DNA of 64,000 bases from Candidatus Heimdallarchaeum endolithica (GTDB lineage: Archaea > Asgardarchaeota > Heimdallarchaeia > Heimdallarchaeales > Heimdallarchaeaceae): the NCBI GenBank assembly GCA_021513715.1, contig CP084167.1, positions 722,117-786,116 on the forward strand, given 5' to 3'. A model generated the notes under the pieces. That model was given only the letters and a program-made list of their open reading frames with translations, was not told the origin of the DNA and did not search any database. The number at the start of each line of letters is the position of its first letter. Position 1 is the stretch's first letter. Shown piece after piece: positions 1 to 9,009 of the stretch. The translations under genes and the position numbers were made by a program.

Positions 1-1
1 A

Positions 2-529
2 GCACTTCAACAGTCTATTCCTGAAGCTGTATATATAGAGATTATTGGTAATGCTACTTCTGCTATACATGAAGATTTAATAAACGCATTCATTGAGAGA
101 ATAAATCCCTATCCTGATTTAGCGTGGAAAGTTACTGCTAATGTCCTTAAGTTTGATAATGAAGGGAGAGATTATCTTCAAGAAGTCACTTTTAATTTAA
201 ACAGTTCAGTCATTACAGAGATAGGTCAAAATCTTTTTGAATCACTTAATAACACTGAAATTTTGGGTTATTATGGTGAAAAGCCATATGACGATGCAAA
301 TACTTATGATGTAAATATTAAGTGGGGTCTAAGATTTTTCTTAGAAAATACTACAATTATTGAACTAACTGTTTTAGAAAATGGTCTGGTGGTTTATGCT
401 AAAGGATATTGGGTTTCTTTTTCTGAGTTTTCAACAAATATGATTGGAGCATTAATTATTGGACCAGAGTCAGCTTTTGACAATACTGTTCAAACTCTAA
501 AAGAGATATTTGAGGAAAATATAAAATAA
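2..529 (+). CDS. 3' end of an unknown gene cut by the window edge
   Basis: The frame is open from base 2, so the gene begins outside the window; 175 codons are visible and it stops with TAA at 527-529. An internal TTG at 263 could serve as a start, but the codons before it read like ordinary protein, so I take the whole stretch as coding. I see no membrane helix, Cys cluster or nucleotide-binding motif. Short alternating hydrophobic stretches and Asn-rich loops suggest a beta-rich soluble domain. It ends 12 bases before the winged-helix membrane gene at 542 on the same strand, so the two may be co-transcribed. No family recognised. Confidence 0.6.
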   Translation, partial: ALQQSIPEAVYIEIIGNATSAIHEDLINAFIERINPYPDLAWKVTANVLKFDNEGRDYLQEVTFNLNSSVITEIGQNLFESLNNTEILGYYGEKPYDDANTYDVNIKWGLRFFLENTTIIELTVLENGLVVYAKGYWVSFSEFSTNMIGALIIGPESAFDNTVQTLKEIFEENIK

Positions 530-541
530 AAGGTGTGAATA

Positions 542-1030
542 ATGAATATCGTGGCTAAAGAAGAACAAGATATCATTGCTGAACTTAAGGGTACAGCTTT
601 ACGTATTTTCCTTTTTCTTTTAAAGAATAATGAAATAGGAATACGTGATGCGCAAAGAAAATTAGGACTAAAAAGTGCTAGCCATGTACAGTATCATTTA
701 CAGAGATTTGAACATCTAGGTATTGTAGAAAAAATGGCTAATAGTAGATACTATTTAACTCAGAGATATTCTGAACTTAGGAGCATAAAACTAGGACTGC
801 TAACTGAAATCTATATCTATAAAGGAGTTATAATTCCATCCATTGGTTTTTTTTCAGGAGCTTTATTTACAATCTTAATTTTTTCCTTAATTTTCTATTT
901 CCAGGTAAGTAAACTTTCGGGGTTTATAATTAGCTTAATTGGCATCTTTTCCGCAGCTGTCTATTTTCTAATCCAAGCGATTCAAATTCTAAAAAACTTT
1001 AGTGAAACTGAAAAAAATAACAAAGTGTGA
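542..1030 (+). CDS. Membrane-tethered winged-helix protein
   Basis: 162 aa. Residues about 12-75 read as a winged helix-turn-helix of ArsR/MarR type, with a recognition helix around SHVQYHLQRFEHLGIVE and a Tyr-rich wing. Residues about 95-120 and 125-148 are two hydrophobic helices, followed by a short polar tail. The protein would therefore hold a DNA-binding domain at the inner face of the membrane. Start ATG at 542 is supported by an AGGTG Shine-Dalgarno at 531-535. It follows the truncated gene by 12 bases, so that gene's product may be its partner. The regulated targets cannot be told from the sequence; the family assignment of the N-terminal fold is by eye. Confidence 0.65.
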   Translation: MNIVAKEEQDIIAELKGTALRIFLFLLKNNEIGIRDAQRKLGLKSASHVQYHLQRFEHLGIVEKMANSRYYLTQRYSELRSIKLGLLTEIYIYKGVIIPSIGFFSGALFTILIFSLIFYFQVSKLSGFIISLIGIFSAAVYFLIQAIQILKNFSETEKNNKV

Positions 1031-1100
1031 ACTATTGAAAAATTAAAAAGCAAACAAAAAAAGCAAAAAAAGTCATTTATTTTTCTCATTAAACTTTTTT

Positions 1101-2894
1101 TCATAATAGAAAAGAATCTTGAATGAGCTCAGCTATCCTCTTTTCTTCTATTTTATCAAAAAACTTACCTGTTTTTGGAATAGAGGTTAATTTGTTCCAC
1201 AATTCTTTAAATTTTACTATATTATTTACAAAATTATCCATTTTTTTATTTGCAGAAAACGAAGAACCTTTAAAAACATAGCAAAAGATTATCCCTTCCT
1301 TATTTTTGAAAGTTAAGAAGTAATCATGATACTCAATCTGTTTTATTGAGCCTTCTGTGGCTAAAACCTCTTTTAGGATACTATTCAAGGCAGATAGAAA
1401 TCCTGAAAATAATATACTGTCATATTTTTCTTTACTAAAATTATAACTATAAAGAGGTATTCCATATTCATTTAGAATAAGTAACATAACAGGAGTATCT
1501 TTTTCAATTGTCTCAAGTTCATAACTAACTCTTTGAATCATCTGAGATACCAAAGTGTCTACTTGAGTCTCTTCTATTCTTTGTTTTATACTTACATCAG
1601 AGTTTAGAATAGCTTTCCATTTTTTATGTTCTCTGATAATTGAATCATATTCTAAACTTATTTTCTGAGCCAAATTATCTAATCCTTGAGAAAAAGCTAT
1701 TTCTTGAGCTTTTAATAGATCCTCTTGAACCTCATCAAAATTTAGCTGAATTAAGTTTATTTTTCCTTTTAACCAATAGGCTTCTGCTAAAAGTGACCTA
1801 GATATTTGCATTTCAGCAATTTTTAACAGTTTAGCATTAATAATTTTTAATTCCTCAATTATTTTACTTTCATTGAAGATTCTAAGCTCTTCTAACAGAA
1901 TTTCTGTTAAATTCAACATTGCATGAATATTAATTTCATTATAAATTTCATTTTTCTCGATTATGGATCTTAGAAGGGAAATAGCTTTTGCTTGTGATTC
2001 AAATCTCTTCTTCTCTTTCAATATGCTTGCTTCAGTTAGTTGGGCATAAAAATTCAGAAACTTGTTTCTTTCTTTTTTTGATAACTTTTTAAAATCATTC
2101 AAATATTCATTTGCTTTCGATATTTTACCAAGCAGAATGTGAAGCTTGGTTAGGTAGTATGTTGATTCTGCTATAATGTAATTAAATTTAACCAGCTTAG
2201 CATAATTTATGCTTTTATCAAAAAAGTCCAAAGCTAAATTGAAATCTCCTTTGCTGAAATAGACAATGCCTATGTTATTAAAAACTTGTGAAATCCCAAA
2301 CATATTTTCTTTTTCTTGATAGTTGATTAAAGCATCATTATAAAGTTCAACTGCTTTATTTAGATTACCTTTCAATCTATAAATCTCACCTATAGAAATT
2401 AAAGTGTTATTAACTATTTGTTTTGAATTTAGTAATTCTCCATAAACAAGACATTCTTCAAAACAGCTTAGGCTTTGATTGAGATTCCCTTTCTGAGCAT
2501 TCAGTTTTCCTTCTCGATATTTTAAAAAAGCATAAATTTTAGTTTCTTTCTTGTCCTTAACTAAATTCAAGGAATCTTTAACTAAAGTGAGAGCTTTGGG
2601 TAAATCTTTGTATATTATTAATAAAGCTTGGCAGAGATTATAAATAGCATTTACTTCATCTTCATCTTTCTTTATTACTTTTGATTTGTTCTTTTGAAAG
2701 TGTAACAGTATTTCTTTACTTTTTTTATTCTGGGACAATAAAAGAGAGAAAACTTCTATTAAATAATAATAAACATAGAAATCTTCTGCCACAAGTATCT
2801 TCTCTTTTTCAAGAAGTGCTAAAAGTTGATTCCCAAATAGTTGACAATCACTTACTTTACTAAACTCATAAGCTGTCTCAACTTTCAAAATCAA
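1101..2894 (-). CDS. TPR scaffold with C-terminal roadblock/longin-like domain
   Basis: 597 aa from TTG at 2894. Residues about 60-420 contain tandem TPR-like helical pairs; clear units are around GEIYRLKGNLNKAVELYNDA and NIGIVYFSKGDFNLALDFFD. The last ~150 residues form a separate alpha/beta domain with the pattern LILNEYGIPLYSYNF, then SGFLSALNSILKEV and IKQIEYHDYFLTF, which I read as a profilin-fold (roadblock/longin-like) domain also present in the receptor gene at 9010-12237. Such proteins usually act as cytoplasmic scaffolds near small GTPases; the role here is inference. The start is doubtful: the frame stays open up to 3044 with protein-like codons but has no ATG, GTG or TTG there. 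An AAGGT lies 10 bases before an in-frame ATT at 3000-3002. Confidence 0.7.
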   Translation of the reverse strand: MILKVETAYEFSKVSDCQLFGNQLLALLEKEKILVAEDFYVYYYLIEVFSLLLSQNKKSKEILLHFQKNKSKVIKKDEDEVNAIYNLCQALLIIYKDLPKALTLVKDSLNLVKDKKETKIYAFLKYREGKLNAQKGNLNQSLSCFEECLVYGELLNSKQIVNNTLISIGEIYRLKGNLNKAVELYNDALINYQEKENMFGISQVFNNIGIVYFSKGDFNLALDFFDKSINYAKLVKFNYIIAESTYYLTKLHILLGKISKANEYLNDFKKLSKKERNKFLNFYAQLTEASILKEKKRFESQAKAISLLRSIIEKNEIYNEINIHAMLNLTEILLEELRIFNESKIIEELKIINAKLLKIAEMQISRSLLAEAYWLKGKINLIQLNFDEVQEDLLKAQEIAFSQGLDNLAQKISLEYDSIIREHKKWKAILNSDVSIKQRIEETQVDTLVSQMIQRVSYELETIEKDTPVMLLILNEYGIPLYSYNFSKEKYDSILFSGFLSALNSILKEVLATEGSIKQIEYHDYFLTFKNKEGIIFCYVFKGSSFSANKKMDNFVNNIVKFKELWNKLTSIPKTGKFFDKIEEKRIAELIQDSFLL

Positions 2895-3263
2895 TAGACG
2901 TCTTTTTTCATTTGAAGATTTTTCACTCTTTTTTTCATAATCATCTATGTTGGAAATAATTTCAGAATATTTGGATGATTCTAGCGCTATTTCTTTTTCA
3001 ATGAAATTTATTACCTTAATAAGAAATTTAACAAATTTGATTACTTAAGCTTAAAGAATATTTCTATTAGTGTGAAACTGTTGTAAAATAATACAAATTT
3101 TATCATCCAAGTCACCAAAATTGGAAATTTATAATTTATTTTTGAATTGAAATATTTTAATAGTTTTATGTCACTAACTTTACAATATATTGGAAAAAAT
3201 AAATAAATGCATCAATAAAATGGAATTTGTTCAATTAAAAATAAATTTTAAAGGGATGATTAG
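2895..3263. other. Divergent intergenic region
   Basis: Bases 2895-3044 stay in frame with the TPR gene on the minus strand and may be its true 5' end. The rest (3045-3263) is very AT-rich, holds no ORF that I would defend, and must contain the promoters of both divergent genes. An AAGGGA at 3251-3256 is a plausible ribosome-binding site for the gene at 3264. Confidence 0.4.
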
Positions 3264-6200
3264 ATGAAAAAAAAAGTAGTTACTTTAATTTTTTTAGTGT
3301 TATTTATATTTCAAGCATCGTCATTATTTATAGAGACTAATGCTTCAAACTACCTATCTGTAAAACTTAAATGGAAAAACACTAAAACTTATGATTTTGG
3401 AGATATTTCTTTCTTTGATTATGACAAAGATGGAAAACTAGATGTTGTTCTTAAAACTGTGGATGGTATAGAAATTTACAACCATAAAGGTGAACTAATA
3501 AAAAGAATTCCTTGCTTCATTTACAATACTCCCACTATTACAGATTTAGAAAAAGATGGAAGTATAGAATTTCTTGTTCCTAATTATTATGGGATAGATA
3601 TTTATAATGCTACTGGAAGCATAAAGAAAAGTCTGAGTTTTTATGGTAGAAACGCAAGGATAGTAGCTGCAGATATTAACAATGATGGAAAAGAAGAGAT
3701 AATTTATCATTCAATAAACGAAATATTTTGTTTTAACTACAATTTAGAAGAATTGTGGAGTTATCAGTTTGATAATCAAGATTATTATGGAGATGTTTAT
3801 GATCTAGTAGTTAACGCTGATTCTGATTTAGAAAAGGAGATAATTGTATATTTTGACCAAACTATTTTCTTGTTTGATACAAATGGAGAGAAAATATGGT
3901 CAAAAGACCTTCCTTCTGAAGGAATTGTGGCTTATGACTTTAATAATGACGGTATAGATGAAATAATTGGCACTAAATCATCTGATCATACTATTTATTC
4001 TTTAAACAGCAAAGATGGTTCAGAACTATGGAACAATGATATTGCTGTTAATTTAAATCCTTTACCTGTTGATCTTGATCAAGATGGAGAAGTAGAAGTA
4101 ATTACTCTTTCAACTGACAAAAATGCTTATACTTCTTACATTAATTACATTAATGGAGAAACAGGAGAAACTGAAAAACAAGTGGTTGCAGATTACAATT
4201 TTTTTGGTAATGCATATTATGATTTCTTTCCTGAATTTCCATCTGTAGGAGATTTTAATGGAGATGGGACATTAGATCTTATCTTTTTTGCTTTTTCATA
4301 TGGTTATACTGTTTCAACAATGATTTATACAGCAAATGGTGCCAGGATAGCAGATTTTGCAGAAGGAATAATAACAGCGCCAACAGTAGTAGATTTAGAT
4401 AGAAATGGGAGAACAGAAATACTATTACTAGACTATACAGGAATTTACTGCTATGAGATTCTGGATGTTACATCTGGAAACAATATCTGGTATAAAAATG
4501 GAGGAAATGTAGGCAATTCAATGGTAGCTGATTCAGATGGAGATTTATTAGATGATCTAAGTGAAGAGTTTTACGGTACAGATAAAAATAACCAAGATAG
4601 TGATGGAGATGGACTAATAGATGGAATGGAGGTTTTAGGCGCTCGTTCTTCTCCATTAATAAAAGATACAGACGGAGATGGTCTAACAGATGATGTTGAA
4701 TATGAAATAGGATTTAATACGAGATTGGATGACTTGAATTTAGATTATGATGGAGATGGTTTGAAAAACTATGATGAAGTCTTTGTTTATTCAACAAACC
4801 CTTTGTCTAATGACACAGATAGTGATATATTACTAGATAATGAAGAAATTAATACTTATGGAACAGATCCAACAAACAATGATACAGACTCTGATGGAGT
4901 TATAGATGGTGAAGAAGTTTTTACTTATGGAACATCTCCTGTCGATAAAGATTCAGAAGACGATGGAATGGACGATGGATATGAGATATTATACAACTTA
5001 AATCCTCTTATTAACGATAGTTATGGAGATATTGACTCTGATGGTTTATTGAATATTGAAGAGTTTACATATAATTCCAACAGTTCAAATGTAGATACAG
5101 ATAATGATACAATTTTAGATGGTGAAGAAGTTCATACTTATGGAACATTACCAACGAGCGATGACACAGATGGAGATAACCTCAAAGACAATGAAGAAAT
5201 TAATATTTATGAAACAGATCCTACAAAAAAAGATACAGATTCAGATATTATGTGGGATGGTTGGGAAATTCAATATGGTTTTAATCCCTTAATTAACGAT
5301 GGAGGGGAAGATTTAGATTCTGATGGACTTTCTAATGCTGATGAATTCCTTTATTCAACTGAACCAAACAACACTGATACAGATTCTGACAAACTCCTTG
5401 ATGGAGAAGAAGTACATACTTATGGAACAGATCCAAAGAATATGGATAGTGATTATGATTTGCTCACTGATTATGAAGAAGTAAAAATTTACTCAACTAA
5501 TCCTGCTTCAAATGATACAGACAGTGACTTAATGGATGATTATTATGAAGTTAATAATGGTTTAAACCCACTAGCAAATGATACTTTAGGTGATCTTGAT
5601 AATGACACTTTAACAAATTATGAAGAATTTTTGCTTGGTACTTCACCTAACAATAATGACACAGATGGAGATGGTATGAGCGATGCTTTTGAATATCAAT
5701 ATGGACTTATTCTAACAGACAATGATTCTTCATTAGATAAAGATGAGGATGGATTGTCTAATCTTGATGAATTTTTATACAACACCGATCCTACTTCTAA
5801 TGATACAGATGGAGATGGAATGTTTGATGGTTTTGAAGTTCAATACAATCTTAATCCTATTTTAAATGACTCAGCAGGAGACCCTGATGCTGACGGAATT
5901 TCTAATATTGATGAGATGAACTACGGTTCTTCTCCTATAAGTTCAGATACAGATGGTGATCTTTTAACTGACCCTGAAGAGATATTCATTTATCACTCTA
6001 ATCCTGCAATAAAAGATACAGATAAAGATGGAATAGATGATGGAGATGAGGTACTAAAATTTGGTACAAGCCCAACAAATGAGGACACAGACGGAGATTC
6101 TCTTAACGACTATGTTGAGCTATTTGTTTTCTTCACTGACCCAACTGACCCTGATACAGATAATGATGGTATGAACGATGGTGATGAGATTGAAATAGGA

Positions 6201-7205
6201 AAAAATCCACTTGTCAAAAACTATTACACTCCTCTCTCCAAGCTACTACTCATTTTACCTATCGTTGGAGGAATTACTGGAGCAGGTGTTATAGCATACT
6301 TTTCAGTTATTTTTTCAAGAAATTTGAAAGAAAGAAAACGAAAAGAAATCGTAGAAAAAGAGATTATGTTACTCAAATCAGAGCATCTTAATTTAGATGA
6401 CAGAATTAACATCTTATCAAAGAAAAAGTTACTCTTTGCTGATAAATACACTTTTCGTTCTTTAATAGATATTACTAAACTTTACTTCAACTTTCTTGCT
6501 AAATTTGATGACAAATATACTCTAATTCATAAATATAAAGAAGTAAGTAATCTCCAAGAATGGGAAGAAGTAAAAGAGAAAACTTTTTCATCGTTCAAAA
6601 AACTACTAAATGTAATAAAAACAGGGCTTGACAATTTAAATATTCATGATATTATTCAACAACAGTATCCTTCTTTGAAAGATATTGATAAGAAAAAGGA
6701 ACTTACATCAAAAGATGTCTTACAAATTCATTCTGATGGTAAAGATTTACACTCTTATATTGAAGAATTCAAGAAATATCTCAAGATTTTACTCAGAAGA
6801 TTAAATGCTCTAGAATCACTTTTCAGAACAAAGGACGATCTTTTGAACATTGCTGCTTCGAGTTCAATTATTGCGACTTTAAAAGAAAAAGATGAGTTAG
6901 TAACCCAACTTGAGAAAAAAGAAATTAAATACATCAAAGAGAAAATAAATGCTGTTAATCATTGTATTTTTTGTGGAATTCAGATTCCAGAAAATACAAA
7001 AACATGTTCAAACTGTCAACATCCACTTCCCTCTTGTCCTATTTGTGGAAATACATTCAAATTCTTTGATGAAATCTATACTTGTCCAGAATGCTTTGAT
7101 AAGATTCATAAGGATGAACTTGAGATTTGGTTAGGAGACAAAGGAACGTGTCCTAAGTGTAATAAAGCTATTACATTATACAACTTGGACATAGAGATAA
7201 TCTAA
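3264..7205 (+). CDS. Large surface protein: beta-propeller, DxDxDG repeats, membrane helix, cytoplasmic zinc ribbons
   Basis: 1313 aa. Residues 1-27 are a signal peptide. Residues about 35-415 carry FG-GAP/VCBS-like blades, each with a calcium-loop motif such as DINNDGKEEI or DFNGDGTLDLI. Residues about 423-980 are some twenty thrombospondin-type-3-like repeats (DTDSDGVIDGEE, DTDGDGMSDAFE), the usual calcium-binding stalk. A hydrophobic helix at about 990-1016 (LLLILPIVGGITGAGVIAYF) crosses the membrane. About 215 charged helical residues follow inside, and the C-terminal 80 residues hold four CxxC pairs (CIFC, CSNC, CPIC, CPEC) plus CPKC. The design is a calcium-stiffened external sensor or adhesin coupled to an internal zinc-ribbon module; ligand and partner are unknown. 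The next gene (protease) is 100 bases downstream. Confidence 0.85.
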   Translation: MKKKVVTLIFLVLFIFQASSLFIETNASNYLSVKLKWKNTKTYDFGDISFFDYDKDGKLDVVLKTVDGIEIYNHKGELIKRIPCFIYNTPTITDLEKDGSIEFLVPNYYGIDIYNATGSIKKSLSFYGRNARIVAADINNDGKEEIIYHSINEIFCFNYNLEELWSYQFDNQDYYGDVYDLVVNADSDLEKEIIVYFDQTIFLFDTNGEKIWSKDLPSEGIVAYDFNNDGIDEIIGTKSSDHTIYSLNSKDGSELWNNDIAVNLNPLPVDLDQDGEVEVITLSTDKNAYTSYINYINGETGETEKQVVADYNFFGNAYYDFFPEFPSVGDFNGDGTLDLIFFAFSYGYTVSTMIYTANGARIADFAEGIITAPTVVDLDRNGRTEILLLDYTGIYCYEILDVTSGNNIWYKNGGNVGNSMVADSDGDLLDDLSEEFYGTDKNNQDSDGDGLIDGMEVLGARSSPLIKDTDGDGLTDDVEYEIGFNTRLDDLNLDYDGDGLKNYDEVFVYSTNPLSNDTDSDILLDNEEINTYGTDPTNNDTDSDGVIDGEEVFTYGTSPVDKDSEDDGMDDGYEILYNLNPLINDSYGDIDSDGLLNIEEFTYNSNSSNVDTDNDTILDGEEVHTYGTLPTSDDTDGDNLKDNEEINIYETDPTKKDTDSDIMWDGWEIQYGFNPLINDGGEDLDSDGLSNADEFLYSTEPNNTDTDSDKLLDGEEVHTYGTDPKNMDSDYDLLTDYEEVKIYSTNPASNDTDSDLMDDYYEVNNGLNPLANDTLGDLDNDTLTNYEEFLLGTSPNNNDTDGDGMSDAFEYQYGLILTDNDSSLDKDEDGLSNLDEFLYNTDPTSNDTDGDGMFDGFEVQYNLNPILNDSAGDPDADGISNIDEMNYGSSPISSDTDGDLLTDPEEIFIYHSNPAIKDTDKDGIDDGDEVLKFGTSPTNEDTDGDSLNDYVELFVFFTDPTDPDTDNDGMNDGDEIEIGKNPLVKNYYTPLSKLLLILPIVGGITGAGVIAYFSVIFSRNLKERKRKEIVEKEIMLLKSEHLNLDDRINILSKKKLLFADKYTFRSLIDITKLYFNFLAKFDDKYTLIHKYKEVSNLQEWEEVKEKTFSSFKKLLNVIKTGLDNLNIHDIIQQQYPSLKDIDKKKELTSKDVLQIHSDGKDLHSYIEEFKKYLKILLRRLNALESLFRTKDDLLNIAASSSIIATLKEKDELVTQLEKKEIKYIKEKINAVNHCIFCGIQIPENTKTCSNCQHPLPSCPICGNTFKFFDEIYTCPECFDKIHKDELEIWLGDKGTCPKCNKAITLYNLDIEII

Positions 7206-7210
7206 CCATC

Positions 7211-7223
7211 TTTTCTTTTTTTT
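7211..7223 (+). terminator. T-rich terminator candidate
   Basis: A run of pyrimidines dominated by T follows the TAA of the surface-protein gene within ten bases, the usual form of archaeal intrinsic termination. Confidence 0.35.
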
Positions 7224-7306
7224 GAGTAGAATTAATACTTTCAGTCACCTCTCTCTCCTTTCCAAAAAATAGTTAAATATTTAACTTTAAAATATAATTA
7301 CCTATT

Positions 7307-8323
7307 ATGACTATAAAATTTGATTTTTCTGCTTATTATGGGTTCAAAGAGTTAATTAAGAAAAAAGTAAAAAAAGAAAAAATCAATGAAGAGCTAGAAG
7401 AATTATTTTCAACGAAAGGATATGAAATATTATTTGAACAAGAATATAACAAGGATTTTTTCTCTAATATTTTTAAATTTGTTTTGTATCCTGAATTAGT
7501 GGAAGCAACAAAAAGTGAGAAATTAAAAAGATACGAAAGGTACATTAATCATTTTAAAAATATTATTTCGCTTCAAGATCAAATTGAAGAAGGGATAGAA
7601 ACTATAAAAAAACAAGCTAGTAAGTTTCAGTCCAATATCACAAATAGGGCTTTTTCTCTTCTTCCTTTTGTTGAAGAACAAGAAGTATCTGTTTTCATAA
7701 CAGTTTTTGATATTGATGCAAGAGGAAGAAAAGATAATTGTATAGTAGTTGACCCTATTTTTTGCTCTCATACAGAAAGCTTTGCAGCAATATTAGCACA
7801 TGAATTACATCATATTTATAGGAACAAACTGCTTTGTTTTGACTTAACAAAAGTAAAAGAGGAAGATAAGGAACTTATCTGGTTGCTGAATCAACTTCAA
7901 GGAGAAGGAATAGCAGATCAAATAGACAAGGAGTACTTTATTTTTTCAAAAGAAAAAACTATTTTTCCTGCAGAATATATTATAAGATTTATTCAAGATT
8001 TTAATACAGCTCGAGAAAAAATATCAATAATTAATAACTATATAGAAAAAGTAGCTCAAACTGTTGAACACAGTAAAAAGAAAGAACTACTAAAAGAGTT
8101 ACTTGAAAAGATAACTCTAGGAGGACATCCTATTGGTTTTTACATGACGATGATTATTATCAAGGAGATGCTATATGATGAACTAATCAAAGATGTTGGT
8201 AATCCTTTCAGATTTATTAAACTTTACAATCAAGCAGCATTAGGAGATAGAGAACCTCTTCCTTTGTTCTCTAAAATGTCTTTAGAATATATCAACAAAC
8301 TTGAAAAAGCATACTGTAAATAG
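7307..8323 (+). CDS. Putative zinc-dependent protease (DUF2268/DUF5700-like)
   Basis: 338 aa without signal peptide or membrane helix, so cytoplasmic. The catalytic HExxH motif is HELHH at residues 165-169, with the upstream pattern TESFAAILA, and a second acidic metal ligand is probably E200 in QGEGIADQ. This arrangement matches the predicted zinc proteases grouped as DUF2268/DUF5700; which of the two is not certain. N-terminal ~110 residues are helical and may form a lid. ATG at 7307 has no Shine-Dalgarno, but an AT-rich TATA-like stretch lies at 7285-7295, so the transcript may be leaderless. It follows the surface protein in the same direction, but any functional link is only suggested by position. 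Confidence 0.65.
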   Translation: MTIKFDFSAYYGFKELIKKKVKKEKINEELEELFSTKGYEILFEQEYNKDFFSNIFKFVLYPELVEATKSEKLKRYERYINHFKNIISLQDQIEEGIETIKKQASKFQSNITNRAFSLLPFVEEQEVSVFITVFDIDARGRKDNCIVVDPIFCSHTESFAAILAHELHHIYRNKLLCFDLTKVKEEDKELIWLLNQLQGEGIADQIDKEYFIFSKEKTIFPAEYIIRFIQDFNTAREKISIINNYIEKVAQTVEHSKKKELLKELLEKITLGGHPIGFYMTMIIIKEMLYDELIKDVGNPFRFIKLYNQAALGDREPLPLFSKMSLEYINKLEKAYCK

Positions 8324-8410
8324 CCAAAAACTAATTAGATTTTTCTTTTTACATTCACATAAAAGAGTTAAAAGAATAGGTTTTTATTTAGTAATTACTT
8401 TTGATCATCA

Positions 8411-8974
8411 ATGAGTTCTAGAGACACAAATGATATATTGTCAAAACTAGTTGATAATTTCATAAACAAAGTAGAAGATGAAAACCCTTTAGATTTGGTA
8501 AACTATTTACTTAATAATGGAAAAAAAGAAGGATCCTTTAATCTAGATTTAGCCAGAAGTTTCTTAAACATACTTGAAAGAAATTCAAAAAAAGATATGA
8601 ATAAAACATGGAAACTTGCTCTTAAACTTGCTCAATTCCCATTTGAAAAAATACCCATGGAAAACAAAGATAATTATGATTTTATTGTCTTTTTGGGTAC
8701 ATGGAGTTTGGGTCTCATTGCAGGTTTAAATCCAGCTTATATAGAATTAGCCACCCCGGTTATTCAATCTCTAGCAAACGACCCAAAAACCAAAAAAATA
8801 ATTAAGCAAGCAAAGAAAGGTATTAACCAGACTATTACAAATACAAAAGAAGAAAAAGAAAAGGTACTTTTGAAAACAAAAGAAATCATCGATAAATTAA
8901 GTTTTCAAGAAAAATTAGAAGATAAGACGAACAAGTTGATTTCTAAATTTAAGAAAAAAGATAAGAAAAAATAA
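8411..8974 (+). CDS. Unknown small protein with Lys-rich tail
   Basis: 187 aa. Residues about 20-85 are helical and polar, residues about 92-125 hold one moderately hydrophobic stretch (FIVFLGTWSLGLIAGLNPAY) that could be a membrane-associated or buried helix, and the last 60 residues are a highly charged Lys/Glu coiled-coil-like tail ending in KKDKKK. No catalytic motif seen and no family recognised. It is followed 35 bases later by the convergent end of the receptor gene, so it is the last gene of its transcription unit. It may belong with the protease 87 bases upstream. Confidence 0.55.
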   Translation: MSSRDTNDILSKLVDNFINKVEDENPLDLVNYLLNNGKKEGSFNLDLARSFLNILERNSKKDMNKTWKLALKLAQFPFEKIPMENKDNYDFIVFLGTWSLGLIAGLNPAYIELATPVIQSLANDPKTKKIIKQAKKGINQTITNTKEEKEKVLLKTKEIIDKLSFQEKLEDKTNKLISKFKKKDKKK

Positions 8975-9009
8975 TTTAGGAAAAGTAGGAAAACTTCAAT
9001 TCTTTAAAA

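Noticed and set aside
4468-4656. Minus-strand frame inside the calcium-repeat gene
   Set aside because: Antisense of the repetitive DxDxDG coding region; composition follows the repeat.
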